Positions 1 through 9,130 of a stretch of 64,000 bases of DNA are shown one piece after another. The DNA is from Clostridium sp. KNHs214 (lineage in GTDB: Bacteria > Bacillota > Clostridia > Clostridiales > Clostridiaceae). The stretch lies in assembly GCF_000744935.1 (NCBI RefSeq), contig NZ_JQMW01000011.1, positions 496,001-560,000 of the forward strand, given 5' to 3'. The position numbers and the translations under genes are program-made. The stretch's first letter is position 1. Every line of letters begins with the position of its first letter. Below the pieces are notes generated by a model that was not told the origin of the DNA, made no database searches, and worked only from the letters and a program-made list of their open reading frames with translations.

Positions 1-459
1 ATAAAAAGTCATGAAAAGAACTTAATAAAAGAAAAAATCTCTTGTAAATGGAAAAAAAGAGAATATCCTAAAGAATACGACATAGCTATAGCCATTGAAA
101 GATATAAATTGGCTCTATTGAACTATTATGTAAGAGAAACTGTCTCCAGTAAAAAAGCTATGACTTGTTTAAAATTAGCTTGGATGTATAGGTTAAAAAA
201 TGATGATAAAAATGAGACTGAATTTTTAAACCAAGCTCTCACTGGTTTTGAAGATGCTTATTATAAAGAGTGTCTACCTATATATGGCATGGATAGATAT
301 ACTATCACATACTTAATTGGAGAACTTAATAGGAGAATTGGTAATAAAGAAAAAGCCTTGTTATGGTTTAGCAAAGTTATAACTCATCCAGGTGTAAAAT
401 TTAAATTAAAAGAACTTGCAAGAGATCAAAGAGATTTAATAAAATCTCTAAATAGTTAG
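1..459 (+). CDS. DUF2225 family protein, C-terminal part (cut by window edge)
   Basis: The frame is open from base 1 to the stop at 457-459, giving 152 visible residues. The true start lies outside the window, and a TTG at 109 is not a credible start because the codons before it are in frame and look coding. The helical, TPR-like segment with [10 protein letters not shown] and [13 protein letters not shown] resembles the C-terminal half of the clostridial DUF2225 family, whose N-terminal half normally carries metal-binding cysteines (family knowledge, not visible here). The function is unknown. It ends 11 bp before the chemotaxis gene and is probably co-transcribed with it. Confidence 0.7.
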   Translation: MKSHEKNLIKEKISCKWKKREYPKEYDIAIAIERYKLALLNYYVRETVSSKKAMTCLKLAWMYRLKNDDKNETEFLNQALTGFEDAYYKECLPIYGMDRYTITYLIGELNRRIGNKEKALLWFSKVITHPGVKFKLKELARDQRDLIKSLNS

Positions 460-470
460 GGGGATATTTA

Positions 471-1475
471 ATGTTTAAACTTTCTAGAAAAAATAAAAAA
501 TTAGGCACAAATGAAAACTTATCTAACAATATAAATTCAAACAATGCTGATATAGCTATGAATAAATCTGAGCTTTTGAATTTATATAATATTTTTGAAA
601 GCTCATTGAATAGTATAATCAACCCATTTAATGAACTAGCTTCTAGTAATAGTAATATAGCTAATTGTTTTGATCAAATAAGTAGTCTTTCATTATCACA
701 CACAACTAACGTAAACAATACTTTAGACAAAATAAAAGATTTTAATACTAATATGGAAGATGTAGCTTTCAAAATTAATGATGCACATACTAAAGTAATA
801 GGTGCAAATTCTGCTGCAGACAATGGGATAAAAAATTTAAATACACTTGATTCTTCTCTAGATGAACTACAAGAAGCATTTGATAGTTCATCTGTTATAG
901 TAAATGATTTAGTGGCCAAAATAGATTCTGTAAACATCATAACAGATTCCATAAGTCAAATTGCTAATCAAACCAATCTATTAGCTCTAAATGCAGCCAT
1001 TGAAGCAGCAAGAGCTGGTGAGGCTGGAAAAGGTTTCTCAGTAGTAGCAGATGAAGTTAGAAAATTAGCTGAAAATTCAAAAGAAGCTGTAGAAAATATA
1101 ACAAAAATATTAGATAAAATAAAAATAGATATATTAAACACTTCTTCAGCAGTATCTAATGGTCAATCAGCTTTAACTTTCCAAACTGAGACTATAAAAA
1201 ATACTAAAAACTCCTTTGTAGATGTTAAATCTTCAATTGATGAAACTATCTGTGAAATAAACAATAGTATAAATACTTTAGTAAACGCTTCTGCTATGAC
1301 TAATTCCCTAGTAGATAATATAGAAAATTTAAAATCAGATATGGTCAATAATGATTCTTTATACTCTAATGTATCCGCAACCTTAGAAGAACAAAATTCA
1401 TATATAAACACTTTAAATTCCTCTATAGATAATTTGCATTCTGCAAAGGATGAATTTAAAAATTTTATAGATTAA
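471..1475 (+). CDS. Soluble methyl-accepting chemotaxis protein
   Basis: This 334-residue protein carries the highly conserved MCP signalling hairpin at about residues 162-202 ([20 protein letters not shown] followed by [16 protein letters not shown]), the part that contacts CheA and CheW. It is flanked by long coiled-coil helices. There is no transmembrane segment and no periplasmic sensor domain, so it should be a cytoplasmic transducer. The N-terminal 70 residues are polar, Asn-rich and not a recognisable ligand domain. An SD (AGGGGG) lies 8 bp before the ATG. A strong hairpin follows the stop, so the DUF2225-MCP pair looks like one transcript end. Confidence 0.9.
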   Translation: MFKLSRKNKKLGTNENLSNNINSNNADIAMNKSELLNLYNIFESSLNSIINPFNELASSNSNIANCFDQISSLSLSHTTNVNNTLDKIKDFNTNMEDVAFKINDAHTKVIGANSAADNGIKNLNTLDSSLDELQEAFDSSSVIVNDLVAKIDSVNIITDSISQIANQTNLLALNAAIEAARAGEAGKGFSVVADEVRKLAENSKEAVENITKILDKIKIDILNTSSAVSNGQSALTFQTETIKNTKNSFVDVKSSIDETICEINNSINTLVNASAMTNSLVDNIENLKSDMVNNDSLYSNVSATLEEQNSYINTLNSSIDNLHSAKDEFKNFID

Positions 1476-1479
1476 TTAT

Positions 1480-1529
1480 AAGAGAGCATAGACTATTGTA
1501 TCTTCAATAACCCATGCTCTCTTACTATT
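1480..1529. terminator. Bidirectional intrinsic terminator
   Basis: Arms AAGAGAGCATAG and CATGCTCTCTT pair around an AT-rich loop, and T/A-rich tails lie on both sides. It separates the plus-strand chemotaxis gene from the convergent minus-strand phosphoesterase gene and can serve both. Confidence 0.8.
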
Positions 1530-1550
1530 TATAATTTCTAATATAAGTTT

Positions 1551-2240
1551 TTAATCTAATATCTTTATAGGTTTAAAATCTAAATAATCTGCTGAAGAAA
1601 CAATATACTCTACACCATCTATATTTCCTTGAAAAAGTTTTTTTAAGGCCGGACCATGTAAATGTCCGTATATCACTTTTTCAACGTTATATTCTTTTAG
1701 CAAATCTATAATTTCTGTATTTTGAAACTTATCGTTAGTAGGTGGATAATGAAGCATTGCTATAGTCTTTTGAAATCCATTTTTTTTAGCACTGTCTAGA
1801 GATAATTTCAACCTTATTAATTCTCTGCTGTATATTTTTTTATTGTGTTCTGTAGAGTTATCTCCAGAAGGTATCACCCATCCTCGAGTACCACAAACCG
1901 CATAATCTTTATACGTGAAATGATTATTTTGTATAAAATTCATATCTTCATACAGATTATTAAGTTTAGTTATACTCGTCCACCAATAATCATGGTTACC
2001 TTTGACAAATATTTTTCTTCCTGGCAAAGAATTAACCCACTGTAGTTCTTTAATTCCCTCTTCCATATTCATGGACCAGGATATGTCTCCTGCTATTAAA
2101 ACTGTATCCTCTTCCTTTATGTTATCCATCCAATTATTTTTTATCTTTTCATCGTGATCTCTCCAGTTATCTCCAAAGATATCCATAGGTTTATCTGCAC
2201 TTAAAGATAAGTGCAAATCCGATAAAGCATATAATGCCAT
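1551..2240 (-). CDS. Calcineurin-like metallophosphoesterase
   Basis: The 229-residue protein shows the dimetal phosphoesterase motifs in order: DLH (8-10), GDISW (51-55), GNHDYWW (81-87), a histidine in MLHYPP (about 162-167) and GHLHG (192-196). These residues bind two divalent metals and a phosphate ester. The form with GDISWSM and GNHDYWW is typical of the small cytoplasmic Firmicutes subgroup (COG1768-like), whose substrate is unknown. No signal peptide is seen. It lies 16 bp downstream of the FlhB-like gene and may be the last gene of that transcript. Confidence 0.85.
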   Translation of the reverse strand: MALYALSDLHLSLSADKPMDIFGDNWRDHDEKIKNNWMDNIKEEDTVLIAGDISWSMNMEEGIKELQWVNSLPGRKIFVKGNHDYWWTSITKLNNLYEDMNFIQNNHFTYKDYAVCGTRGWVIPSGDNSTEHNKKIYSRELIRLKLSLDSAKKNGFQKTIAMLHYPPTNDKFQNTEIIDLLKEYNVEKVIYGHLHGPALKKLFQGNIDGVEYIVSSADYLDFKPIKILD

Positions 2241-2256
2241 ATTTATAACTCCTTTA

Positions 2257-2517
2257 TTATTTTATTGATGAGTCTACGTCCATTACATAAGCTATTACTT
2301 TTGCTACTGTATCGTATAATTCATAGGGTATGCTGCTGCCTACGTCTACATTCAATAGTAAATTAGCTAGTTCTTCATTATACACTATTGGCACATTATT
2401 TTCATTAGCTTTTTCTAATATTTTATCAGCGATTTCCCCCATGCCTGCTGCTGTAACTATAGGGGCATCATAATTCGTATCATATTTTAAAGCTGCAGCT
2501 TTATTCTTTTTATCCAT
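2257..2517 (-). CDS. FlhB C-terminal-like export switch homologue (YlqH family)
   Basis: This short protein (86 residues from the chosen start) corresponds to the cytoplasmic C-terminal domain of FlhB/YscU, the switch protein of flagellar and type III export, but lacks the membrane domain. Visible signs are the AAALKYD...APIVTAAG segment and the VPIVYNEELANLLLNVDVGSSIP stretch. The usual NPTH autocleavage motif is absent, as in YlqH. The start at 2517 is preferred over upstream in-frame ATGs because GGAG sits 6 bp before it and the upstream ATGs run into the preceding gene. It forms a pair with the FliK-like gene, as ylqG-ylqH do in Bacillus. Confidence 0.75.
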   Translation of the reverse strand: MDKKNKAAALKYDTNYDAPIVTAAGMGEIADKILEKANENNVPIVYNEELANLLLNVDVGSSIPYELYDTVAKVIAYVMDVDSSIK

Positions 2518-2530
2518 AACTTTCTCCATT

Positions 2531-4249
2531 CTACACTTTAACATTTAATTTATTTAATCCAGAATCCCCAAAAAACTCTCTACAATTAGATAAATTAAAC
2601 TCCTCTTCTTTTTCACTTACCTTTATATAAATATTATAAAGGCTATCACTTAGCATTTCCAATAATTTATCTTTATTTTTTTCCACTATTTTGACCCAAT
2701 TTCGTTGGCATTTTATTTCTACATTCATTATAGAGTTATCCACCCTAATAAACGTATCCACCACTCCCATATTCATAGTTTTAATAGAAGTAGCTATTTT
2801 TACATTTTTAGTATCAATAACTTTTCCTTTTTCTCTTCCATCTTTTATCACTAGTTTACAAGGATAAACATTGTCCCTTATATTTATTGGCAAATCTAAA
2901 TAATAGTATTCATTACTTAAAGAATTAAATATTTTAAAATTACTAATATTATCCTTAAGCATTTCCATTACTTTAGGATAACTCTTTGAATCTGACTTTA
3001 TTATATTATCTAGCAAATCTTTTATTATATTCTTCATTTCATTTGTTTTAAGTTCTACTTGATTTTTAACTTCCTTGTGTAAGTCCTTCAAACTAATATC
3101 TTCAGCTGCATTTTCAGGAACGTTTTTAATTTTATTCTCACCACTTTTTTGAATATTATTTTTGATATTGCTTTCTATACCTTTTTCATTATTTATATTA
3201 TTATTTTTATTATTTCCACTATCATTTTCACTACTGACTTCTAAATTTTTACCACTGTTCTCTATGTTTTTTTCAACATTCTTTCCCATACTTTTTCTAA
3301 TACTATTTTCAGTACTATTTTCAACATCATTCTGTGTATTGTTTTCAGTATTTTTTTCGGTATTATTATCAGTGCTATTTTGCATATTGTTTTTAGTATT
3401 ATTTTTTATATTATTTTCAGTAGAAGCTGTTTTTTCTTGTGATTTATACTCTATATTATCACTTTTAACTTCTATTTGTACAGTTTCCTTCGAGTTGTTT
3501 CCCACTAGTTTTTCTTTATCATTGTTTTCAGTAGTGCCAACACTTTCCTGTAAACCTTTTTCTTGTAACCCCTTTAACAATGTGAAAATATCCTTTGAAC
3601 CCTTAAATACATTTATAAAACCATCTATATTTTCTTTCGAAATATCTATATTATTTTCATATAAAATTAAAATATCTTCTAGATCTAGCTTTTCAAGCGA
3701 GCTAAAAAATCCCCTTAATAAATCTTTTATTTCATTACCTTCTGCGGAATCTACTGATATACCCTTACTAGATATATATTTATATATAAAATTCTCCATG
3801 TACTCTTCACTATGTATCTTATTCATTAAGTTATCCATGTTCTTCATATAAGTTATATTTTCTTTAGTTAGAGGAATTTCATGTTTTATCATTTCCCTTA
3901 AAAGACTATAATCCTCTTTATTTAAATTCATATTATTATTTTTTAAAAATTCTTCAATGCCATCTTTATCTCCATGCTGAGATAATTGTTCTTGAATTAA
4001 TTTCAGTATAAGCTTTCCATCTTCAAATCCATCCACTTCAAACTTAACTAATCCATTAGGCATATAATCTAAAGGGTTTTTTAGTTTAGCAGGAAACTTC
4101 CAACCGTCCAAAAGTTTAAGTAAAATCTCTTCTTCTCCTACATCTATAATTCTAGCTAAAAACTTTTCTCCCAATTCAAAATTTAATTTTTCACGATTTC
4201 TTTTAGTATTTACCTGGTATACTCCTGGTATATTTCTTATTTCTGGCAT
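2531..4249 (-). CDS. FliK/YlqG-like protein with Asn-rich low-complexity middle
   Basis: A 572-residue protein in three parts. Residues 1-240 form a globular, partly helical N-terminal region. Residues about 243-365 are a highly repetitive Asn/Glu/Lys/Ser segment built from NN-x-x-NN units. About 200 residues at the C-terminus (from KNQVELKTNEMKN) resemble the FliK C-terminal domain: YYYLDLPI, YPCKLVI, then a strand-rich end. The pairing with an FlhB-like switch domain 13 bp downstream supports a FliK/YlqG relationship, because FliK normally triggers the FlhB switch. No flagellar gene is nearby, so the actual role is unknown. SD GGGGG precedes the ATG. Confidence 0.6.
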   Translation of the reverse strand: MPEIRNIPGVYQVNTKRNREKLNFELGEKFLARIIDVGEEEILLKLLDGWKFPAKLKNPLDYMPNGLVKFEVDGFEDGKLILKLIQEQLSQHGDKDGIEEFLKNNNMNLNKEDYSLLREMIKHEIPLTKENITYMKNMDNLMNKIHSEEYMENFIYKYISSKGISVDSAEGNEIKDLLRGFFSSLEKLDLEDILILYENNIDISKENIDGFINVFKGSKDIFTLLKGLQEKGLQESVGTTENNDKEKLVGNNSKETVQIEVKSDNIEYKSQEKTASTENNIKNNTKNNMQNSTDNNTEKNTENNTQNDVENSTENSIRKSMGKNVEKNIENSGKNLEVSSENDSGNNKNNNINNEKGIESNIKNNIQKSGENKIKNVPENAAEDISLKDLHKEVKNQVELKTNEMKNIIKDLLDNIIKSDSKSYPKVMEMLKDNISNFKIFNSLSNEYYYLDLPINIRDNVYPCKLVIKDGREKGKVIDTKNVKIATSIKTMNMGVVDTFIRVDNSIMNVEIKCQRNWVKIVEKNKDKLLEMLSDSLYNIYIKVSEKEEEFNLSNCREFFGDSGLNKLNVKV

Positions 4250-4366
4250 TTAAAGTCCCCCTTTAAAACTCCTTTCTTTTATTATCGTATAATTCACAAA
4301 AATAAAGAGCCAAAAGTTGTTTAACTCTTAACTCTCTATAATATACTTAATATTTAAAGGACATTA

Positions 4367-5584
4367 TTATTTAAGCTGAAGTTTGTAGAATTTTTTCTTT
4401 CCCCTTTTAACTAATGCTGAACCATCTTGAAAGAAGTTTTCTTCTAATTTACTATTAACATCAGTTATCTTTTCCTCATTAACTGTTAATCCACCTTGTT
4501 GTATAAGTCTTCTTCCTTCTGATTTAGATGGAACTATTCCACCTTCTACTAATACTTCTAGTAGAGAAGATCCTATTTTATCTTTTCCTACTTCTACTGT
4601 TGGCACATTATCCATCTTATTTCCTGCACCAAACAAAGCTTCTGCTGCTTCTTGAGCTTTTTTAGCTTCATCTTCCCCATGCACTAGCTTTGTAACTTCA
4701 TAAGCTAATACTTTCTTAGCTTCATTAATTTGTGCATCTTTTAAAGCTCCTAATCTTCTAACTTCTTCCATAGGAACAAAAGTTAAAAGTGCAAGGCATT
4801 TTTCTACATCTGCATCATTTACATTTCTCCAATATTGATAGAAATCATAAGGAGAAGTTTTCTTAGGATCTAACCATAGAGCTCCTTTAGCTGTTTTACC
4901 CATTTTATTTCCTTCGCTATTAGTTAAAAGAGCACAAGTCATGGCATAGACTTGTTTTGATTCCTTTCTTCTAACTAGATCGATGCCCGCTAACATGTTA
5001 GACCATTGGTCATCTCCCCCTAGTTCCATAGTACAATTGTACTTTTTATTAAGTTCAAGAAAATCATACCCTTGCATAAGCATATAGTTAAATTCTAAAA
5101 ATGAAAGTCCCTTTTCTAACCTCTGTTTAAAACATTCTGCTGTAAGCATCTTATTTACAGAAAAACAAGATCCTATATCTCTTATAAACTCTATGTAATT
5201 TAAATCTAAAAGCCAATCTGCATTATTTACAAGTATAGCTTTATCATCAGTAAAGTCTATAAATCTTTTCATCTGCTCTTTTATACAGCTAACATTATGA
5301 TCTATAATTTCTTTTGTCATCATTTTTCTCATATCGGTTCTACCTGAAGGGTCTCCAATCATAGCAGTACCACCGCCAACTAGCGCTATAGGTCTATGTC
5401 CTGCTCTTTGCATATGAGCCATAAACATAAGAGCTATGAAATGTCCTACATGAAGACTATCTGCAGTAGGATCAAATCCTATGTAAAATGTGATTTTTTC
5501 CTTACCTAAAATATCCTTTATTTCATCATGAGTGGTTTGCTTTATATAACCACGTTCTGATAGAATATCATAAACATTACTCAC
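4367..5584 (-). CDS. tyrS: Tyrosyl-tRNA synthetase
   Basis: The 405-residue class I synthetase charges tRNA-Tyr. The HIGH-type motif is HVGH at 45-48, in [14 protein letters not shown]. The KMSKS-type motif appears as KMGKT at about 227-231. An S4-like tRNA-binding domain ends the protein ([12 protein letters not shown] onward). The length is normal for bacterial TyrRS. Translation starts at a GTG with GGGAGG 8 bp upstream. A terminator-like hairpin lies in the leader only 22-55 bp before the start codon, so expression is probably attenuated, but no T-box sequence was found, unlike trpS in this window. Confidence 0.97.
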   Translation of the reverse strand: MSNVYDILSERGYIKQTTHDEIKDILGKEKITFYIGFDPTADSLHVGHFIALMFMAHMQRAGHRPIALVGGGTAMIGDPSGRTDMRKMMTKEIIDHNVSCIKEQMKRFIDFTDDKAILVNNADWLLDLNYIEFIRDIGSCFSVNKMLTAECFKQRLEKGLSFLEFNYMLMQGYDFLELNKKYNCTMELGGDDQWSNMLAGIDLVRRKESKQVYAMTCALLTNSEGNKMGKTAKGALWLDPKKTSPYDFYQYWRNVNDADVEKCLALLTFVPMEEVRRLGALKDAQINEAKKVLAYEVTKLVHGEDEAKKAQEAAEALFGAGNKMDNVPTVEVGKDKIGSSLLEVLVEGGIVPSKSEGRRLIQQGGLTVNEEKITDVNSKLEENFFQDGSALVKRGKKKFYKLQLK

Positions 5585-5605
5585 GGCTAATTCCTCCCTA
5601 TAAAC

Positions 5606-5639
5606 TTAAAATAAAACTCCCCTTTATTTGAAAGGGGAG
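5606..5639 (-). terminator. Terminator-like hairpin in the tyrS leader
   Basis: On the minus strand CTCCCCTTT pairs with AAAGGGGAG and is followed by TTTTATTTT, an intrinsic terminator shape. It begins only about 22 bp before the tyrS GTG, leaving no room for a promoter between it and the gene. Transcripts reaching tyrS must therefore read through it, which makes it an attenuator or a leaky terminator of the upstream gene. Confidence 0.7.
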
Positions 5640-5734
5640 ACATTAACCTATTAACAAAATAATTATATCATTTTAGATATCTTTTAACAACAGCAATTAC
5701 GCTATAAGAAATGCACATAGGTATATTAAATGCC

Positions 5735-6145
5735 TTATGCTATATATTTTTTTACAAACTCAGGCACATTTCTCTCTACTTCATTAATGTTTATATAGAA
5801 ATCCACTTCGTATCTTTCTGACAAGTCTTCTAAATAGTAAAATAAATGTGCCGCATCCTGAAGACCTTCTTTTACAATATTCCCTAGACCATCTATGAAA
5901 ACAGTCTCAATATCGTAGTCTTCTGACAAAATGCCGCACAAGAAACCATAAAAACTCTTATAATCTTTTAAAACAAAATCATCTGTAGAAATAAATCTAA
6001 TACTGCTCTTAAGCTCACAACTTGGTCTGAAATCATCATCAATATACACTAAATTTCCCTTGCTAGTTAATGCCTTTTCATTAGCTAGTCTTATAAGCTC
6101 TTTTGTTTTACCTGAACCTTTTTCACCACAAAAAACACAAATCAT
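5735..6145 (-). CDS. Small P-loop ATPase, function unknown
   Basis: A 136-residue protein starts with MICVFCGEKGSGKTKEL, a Walker A motif (GEKGSGKT) right at the N-terminus. A hydrophobic strand ends in an acidic residue (TVFIDGLG, about residue 82), which could be Walker B. No helicase, kinase or partner domain is visible. Similar short P-loop proteins occur as uncharacterised conserved genes in clostridia. It is read in the same direction as tyrS, with about 150 bp and an attenuator-like hairpin between them. The specific function cannot be told from sequence. Confidence 0.6.
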   Translation of the reverse strand: MICVFCGEKGSGKTKELIRLANEKALTSKGNLVYIDDDFRPSCELKSSIRFISTDDFVLKDYKSFYGFLCGILSEDYDIETVFIDGLGNIVKEGLQDAAHLFYYLEDLSERYEVDFYININEVERNVPEFVKKYIA

Positions 6146-6226
6146 TTTAAATCAACCCCTTACTCTAATATTTAGGTGCTGTTTTATATATTATATAATA
6201 TTCAGAATATTTTTGCAATATTAACC

Positions 6227-7390
6227 TTAAAGAATATTATTTATATTTTTTATTCCAGGATATACAATTTTAAAAGTGCTTCCACCTGGTGAATTGATAA
6301 ATAATACCTTGCCATACTTTTTAAATGCCCTCTTAATCTTAGTAAAACCAGTGCCTCCATGATTAAATCTTTTCTTTTCATCAATAGTTATTAATTTTTC
6401 ATATATCCACATATTCCTTTTAACATAATTAGGTGATTGAATACTTTTTTCCCTAATTAAAACTCCCGGACTACATAAAACCACACTATTACAATTTATT
6501 ATAATTTCTATCTCCCTAGTAAAAATAGTGTAATCTCTATAAAGCACAGCATTTTTAACTCCCTCCAAAAGAGCATAAATAGGATAGCTCTCTGGCAAAA
6601 TATCGTAGAGTTTTTCTTCTACTTCATCAATCATTTCTAAAAGCTCACCTTTTATTATAAAAACTTCTCCTTGAGATTTATTTATTCTATTTACTATCCT
6701 TATAATATTTTGTGGAAGAAAAATATTGTTTACCTTTGAAAATACTAAAAGCCCTCCTAAGGTAACACAATATTCATTAGTATCCCTATCTCTATTTATA
6801 ATAGAGGCTCCTTCCATTAATATATATTTATTTTCATCATTTAATTCTATATTATTATACTTAAAATATTTTTTAATAAGCTCTATATCCAAAACTTCCG
6901 GACTACTTTTAATTATAGAACAAAGCTCACTATTTAAATTCATATTATTTTCAAAGGAAGAGACTAACTCATCTTTTCTCATTATATCTGTAGTAGAACC
7001 TCTTCTTATATAAAAAGCTCCATTATCTCTAACCTGATATGGTTTTTGTTCCCCATAATATATTGCTATTATAGCTAAATTTTTGCCATTATACTTCATT
7101 TTCTCTACAGATATTGGTATAGGCGGATCACATCTAGAACTTACCACCTGCTGTATTTGTTCCTCCACCACATCTTCAGAATTTATCCCTATTATATTTT
7201 TAGTCTTATCCTCTACTCCAATTATAAGGTACCCTCTTCCCCCTTGAGAATTAGCAATAGCACATACATCCTTAACCAATTCCTTTTTACCTGTATCAGT
7301 ATTTATATCTAAGCTTTGTTTAAAATCTAATTTAGGACCCTCTTGTCTTTTTAACAGATTTTCCAGCTTCTTTTTATCCAAAATTATCAC
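6227..7390 (-). CDS. AlbA_2/Schlafen-type putative regulator
   Basis: The 387-residue protein begins with an AlbA_2 (Schlafen AAA_4-like) domain: EGPKLDFKQSL, NSQGGRGYLIIGVEDKTKNI and a following FYIRRGSTTDIM typical of this nucleic-acid-binding fold. The middle and C-terminal parts resemble the HATPase-like region often attached in putative transcriptional regulators (VKNAVLYRDYT at about 270-285, then VVLCSPGVL). The end carries a basic NHGGTGFTKIKRAFKKYGKV segment. The target is unknown. It is probably monocistronic, and repeat copy A lies about 100 bp upstream of its start. Confidence 0.7.
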   Translation of the reverse strand: MIILDKKKLENLLKRQEGPKLDFKQSLDINTDTGKKELVKDVCAIANSQGGRGYLIIGVEDKTKNIIGINSEDVVEEQIQQVVSSRCDPPIPISVEKMKYNGKNLAIIAIYYGEQKPYQVRDNGAFYIRRGSTTDIMRKDELVSSFENNMNLNSELCSIIKSSPEVLDIELIKKYFKYNNIELNDENKYILMEGASIINRDRDTNEYCVTLGGLLVFSKVNNIFLPQNIIRIVNRINKSQGEVFIIKGELLEMIDEVEEKLYDILPESYPIYALLEGVKNAVLYRDYTIFTREIEIIINCNSVVLCSPGVLIREKSIQSPNYVKRNMWIYEKLITIDEKKRFNHGGTGFTKIKRAFKKYGKVLFINSPGGSTFKIVYPGIKNINNIL

Positions 7391-7490
7391 TCCAAAACAT
7401 TCTTGTAATACTATTTTATTATTCCTATTTTATATTATTTCATTATATAACATTTTATCAGAATTTTTATTAAATTTACAACATAAGAAT

Positions 7491-7910
7491 ATTGTGAAGC
7501 AAGTGCAATAAGAAAAATCACACTTTAAGTCCGTGAAACAATTGTAATTTGGGACTAATCACAATACGCTAAGAACTTCTACATGTTTGCAGATTTCAAT
7601 CCCCTAAAACCTTAACTCGCTCCTTGCGTCCCTCAAACAAGAAGGTTTCTTAACGGCAATTGAAATCTGCAAACATAAGAAGTTCTAAAGCTAGTTCCAT
7701 AGTCCCCAATTCCAATTGTTTCACTCCCTTAAAGTGTGATTTTTCGGTTCATGCATAAGCTATCTATGGGGGAATACAGCTAACTAAAGGATGATTTTCC
7801 TCCGCTTCGCTATGGAAAATCTTTAATTTATAAATAGAAAGAGCTCATAATATTTTTTAGGCGGAGCCATTCGTTTAAGCCACAATTCTCAGTCACTAAT
7901 AATATTTTGA
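7491..7910 (+). repeat. Long palindromic repeat, copy A
   Basis: The 220 bp core (7519-7738) folds back on itself. Paired segments are CACACTTTAAG/CTTAAAGTGTG, GAAACAATTG/CAATTGTTTC, AGAACTTC/GAAGTTCT and GCAGATTTC/GAAATCTGC. The right-hand tail carries the family sequence GGATGATTTTCCTCC, then GGAAAATCTTTAATT and a final GAGCTC/GGAGCC hairpin. No ORF of note. Arm sequences differ strongly from copies B, D and E, yet pairing is kept. It lies between the AlbA gene and a dead acetyltransferase, facing inverted copy B. Confidence 0.8.
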
Positions 7911-8058
7911 TTAATTGTAATATATAATTCTGCACTTTTCTTAAAGGCTAGTAAGTAAATATATGCAACTTTAAGTATATAGTAAGCAATAAAACTATAA
8001 TTATTTCTATCATAATTATCATTATTTTCAAATAATATGTTATAATTTAAAAATAACA

Positions 8059-8458
8059 TTTATCTTATACGACAAGGAAAACATCAATCATTATAAAGAA
8101 TTTTTAACATTATTTACTGACTATTTTGATGAAATATGTTCAAGTAAGCAGAGGATAACATTCCTAAACATATAATTCCTAAAATTATAGATATCATAGG
8201 TGAAGAAACACATAAATATAAATAATGGCTGTTCCTATGCTATAAAAATGATGATATAATTGGTTTTTCATTAATACCCCAGATAATCCTATGTGCAATT
8301 TTATCGAGAAAATAATTGCCATAAATGGCACAAACAACATCTACTTAACGGCTAATGCTGATAATGGTATTCCTTTTTGGGAAGCCATGGGATATAGTTT
8401 TACTGGAAAAATTCATGATAAGAATAGTAACAGAATTTACGAAAAATACATCTCTTAA
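8059..8458 (+). pseudogene. Degenerate GNAT-type acetyltransferase
   Basis: Three reading frames must be joined to recover one protein. The first gives FILYDKENINHYKEFLTLFT; after a shift near 8150 comes PKHIIPKIIDIIGEETHKYK, interrupted by an in-frame TAA; a further shift near 8290 gives a last frame ending NGIPFWEAMGYSFTGKIHD. The C-terminal FWEAMGY is typical of GNAT acetyltransferases. No start codon remains at the expected place. This is clearly a dead gene, and it sits between inverted repeat copies A and B. Confidence 0.7.
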
Positions 8459-8499
8459 TCCGTAATCTTCTTATATTATAAAATAAAAACTAATATTAA

Positions 8500-8540
8500 A
8501 AACCTTCGGATATTATATGTCTCAAGGTTTTATTTTTTAA
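8500..8540 (+). terminator. Intrinsic terminator after the dead acetyltransferase
   Basis: AAACCTT pairs with AAGGTTT across a 17-nt loop and is followed by TATTTTTTAA on the plus strand. It fits the end of the former acetyltransferase gene. Confidence 0.65.
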
Positions 8541-8632
8541 TAATTTAATTTTTAAATACATTCCACAGTTAAAGTTATGTATACGTAAATAATTAATTAT
8601 AAAAATAAAACAGTAAATAAAATTTAATATAT

Positions 8633-8708
8633 TTTGACGTAAAGCATTGGTTTGTATAAATCCTAATCATGCCTATGTATTTAGGCTGGCTGTCGCCAAT
8701 AAAAGATT
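8633..8708 (+). repeat. Short dispersed repeat, copy 1
   Basis: The stretch from TTTTGACGTAA through GGTTTGTATAAATC to AATAAAAGAT matches the reverse strand of 15511-15581 with only scattered differences. Both copies lie beside the right end of a long palindromic element (B here, C there). No coding capacity. Confidence 0.7.
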
Positions 8709-8724
8709 TTTAAAGCCCTAAAAG

Positions 8725-9122
8725 AAAAGCTATAACTATTCCATTTAATAAAATAATTATAGCTTTTTGCTATCTCATTTATTTAATTAAACATTTTCCG
8801 TAACATAGTGGAGGAAAATCATCCTTCAGTAGGCTATCTCCCCCATAAGTAATGTACGTATGAACCGAAAAATCTGTCTTTAAGGTAACAATAAATATAT
8901 TTTTTTAGACTATTGAGCTAGCCTTAGAAATTCTTTGTTTTCAAATTTCAATACCCGTTAAGAAGCTTTCATGTTTGAGCGCCGTTAGAAGCGAGTTTGA
9001 AAGCTTTAGGAGATTGAAATTTGAAAACATTAGAATTTCTTGGCGTATTGCGAACAGTCTTAAAAAATATATTTATTGTGGACTTAAAGACAGATTTTTC
9101 TTATGACACTTGCTTCACAATT
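8725..9122 (-). repeat. Long palindromic repeat, copy B
   Basis: The core is 8875-9092 (218 bp), nearly identical to copies D and E: arms TGTCTTTAAG/CTTAAAGACA, a long AATAAATATATTTTT pairing and TCAAATTTC/GAAATTTGA. Read on the minus strand it starts 8 nt after the prfC stop codon. The outer end differs from A, C and D: instead of the GGCGGAGCC hairpin it has AAAAGCTATAACTATT pairing with AATAATTATAGCTTTT (8725-8766), as in copy E. It may act as the prfC 3' end. Confidence 0.8.
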
Positions 9123-9130
9123 TATGCTTA

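Noticed and set aside
3162-3851. Long plus-strand frame of 229 codons with a very hydrophobic Phe/Leu/Ser translation
   Set aside because: It is the antisense of the Asn-rich repeat in the FliK-like gene; AAT/AAC repeats read backwards give ATT/GTT-rich hydrophobic codons. No SD or family match.
7491-7910. Group II intron or OLE/HEARO-type large RNA for the palindromic family
   Set aside because: No domain V-like hairpin and no associated reverse transcriptase or HNH protein; the long self-complementary core does not fit those classes.
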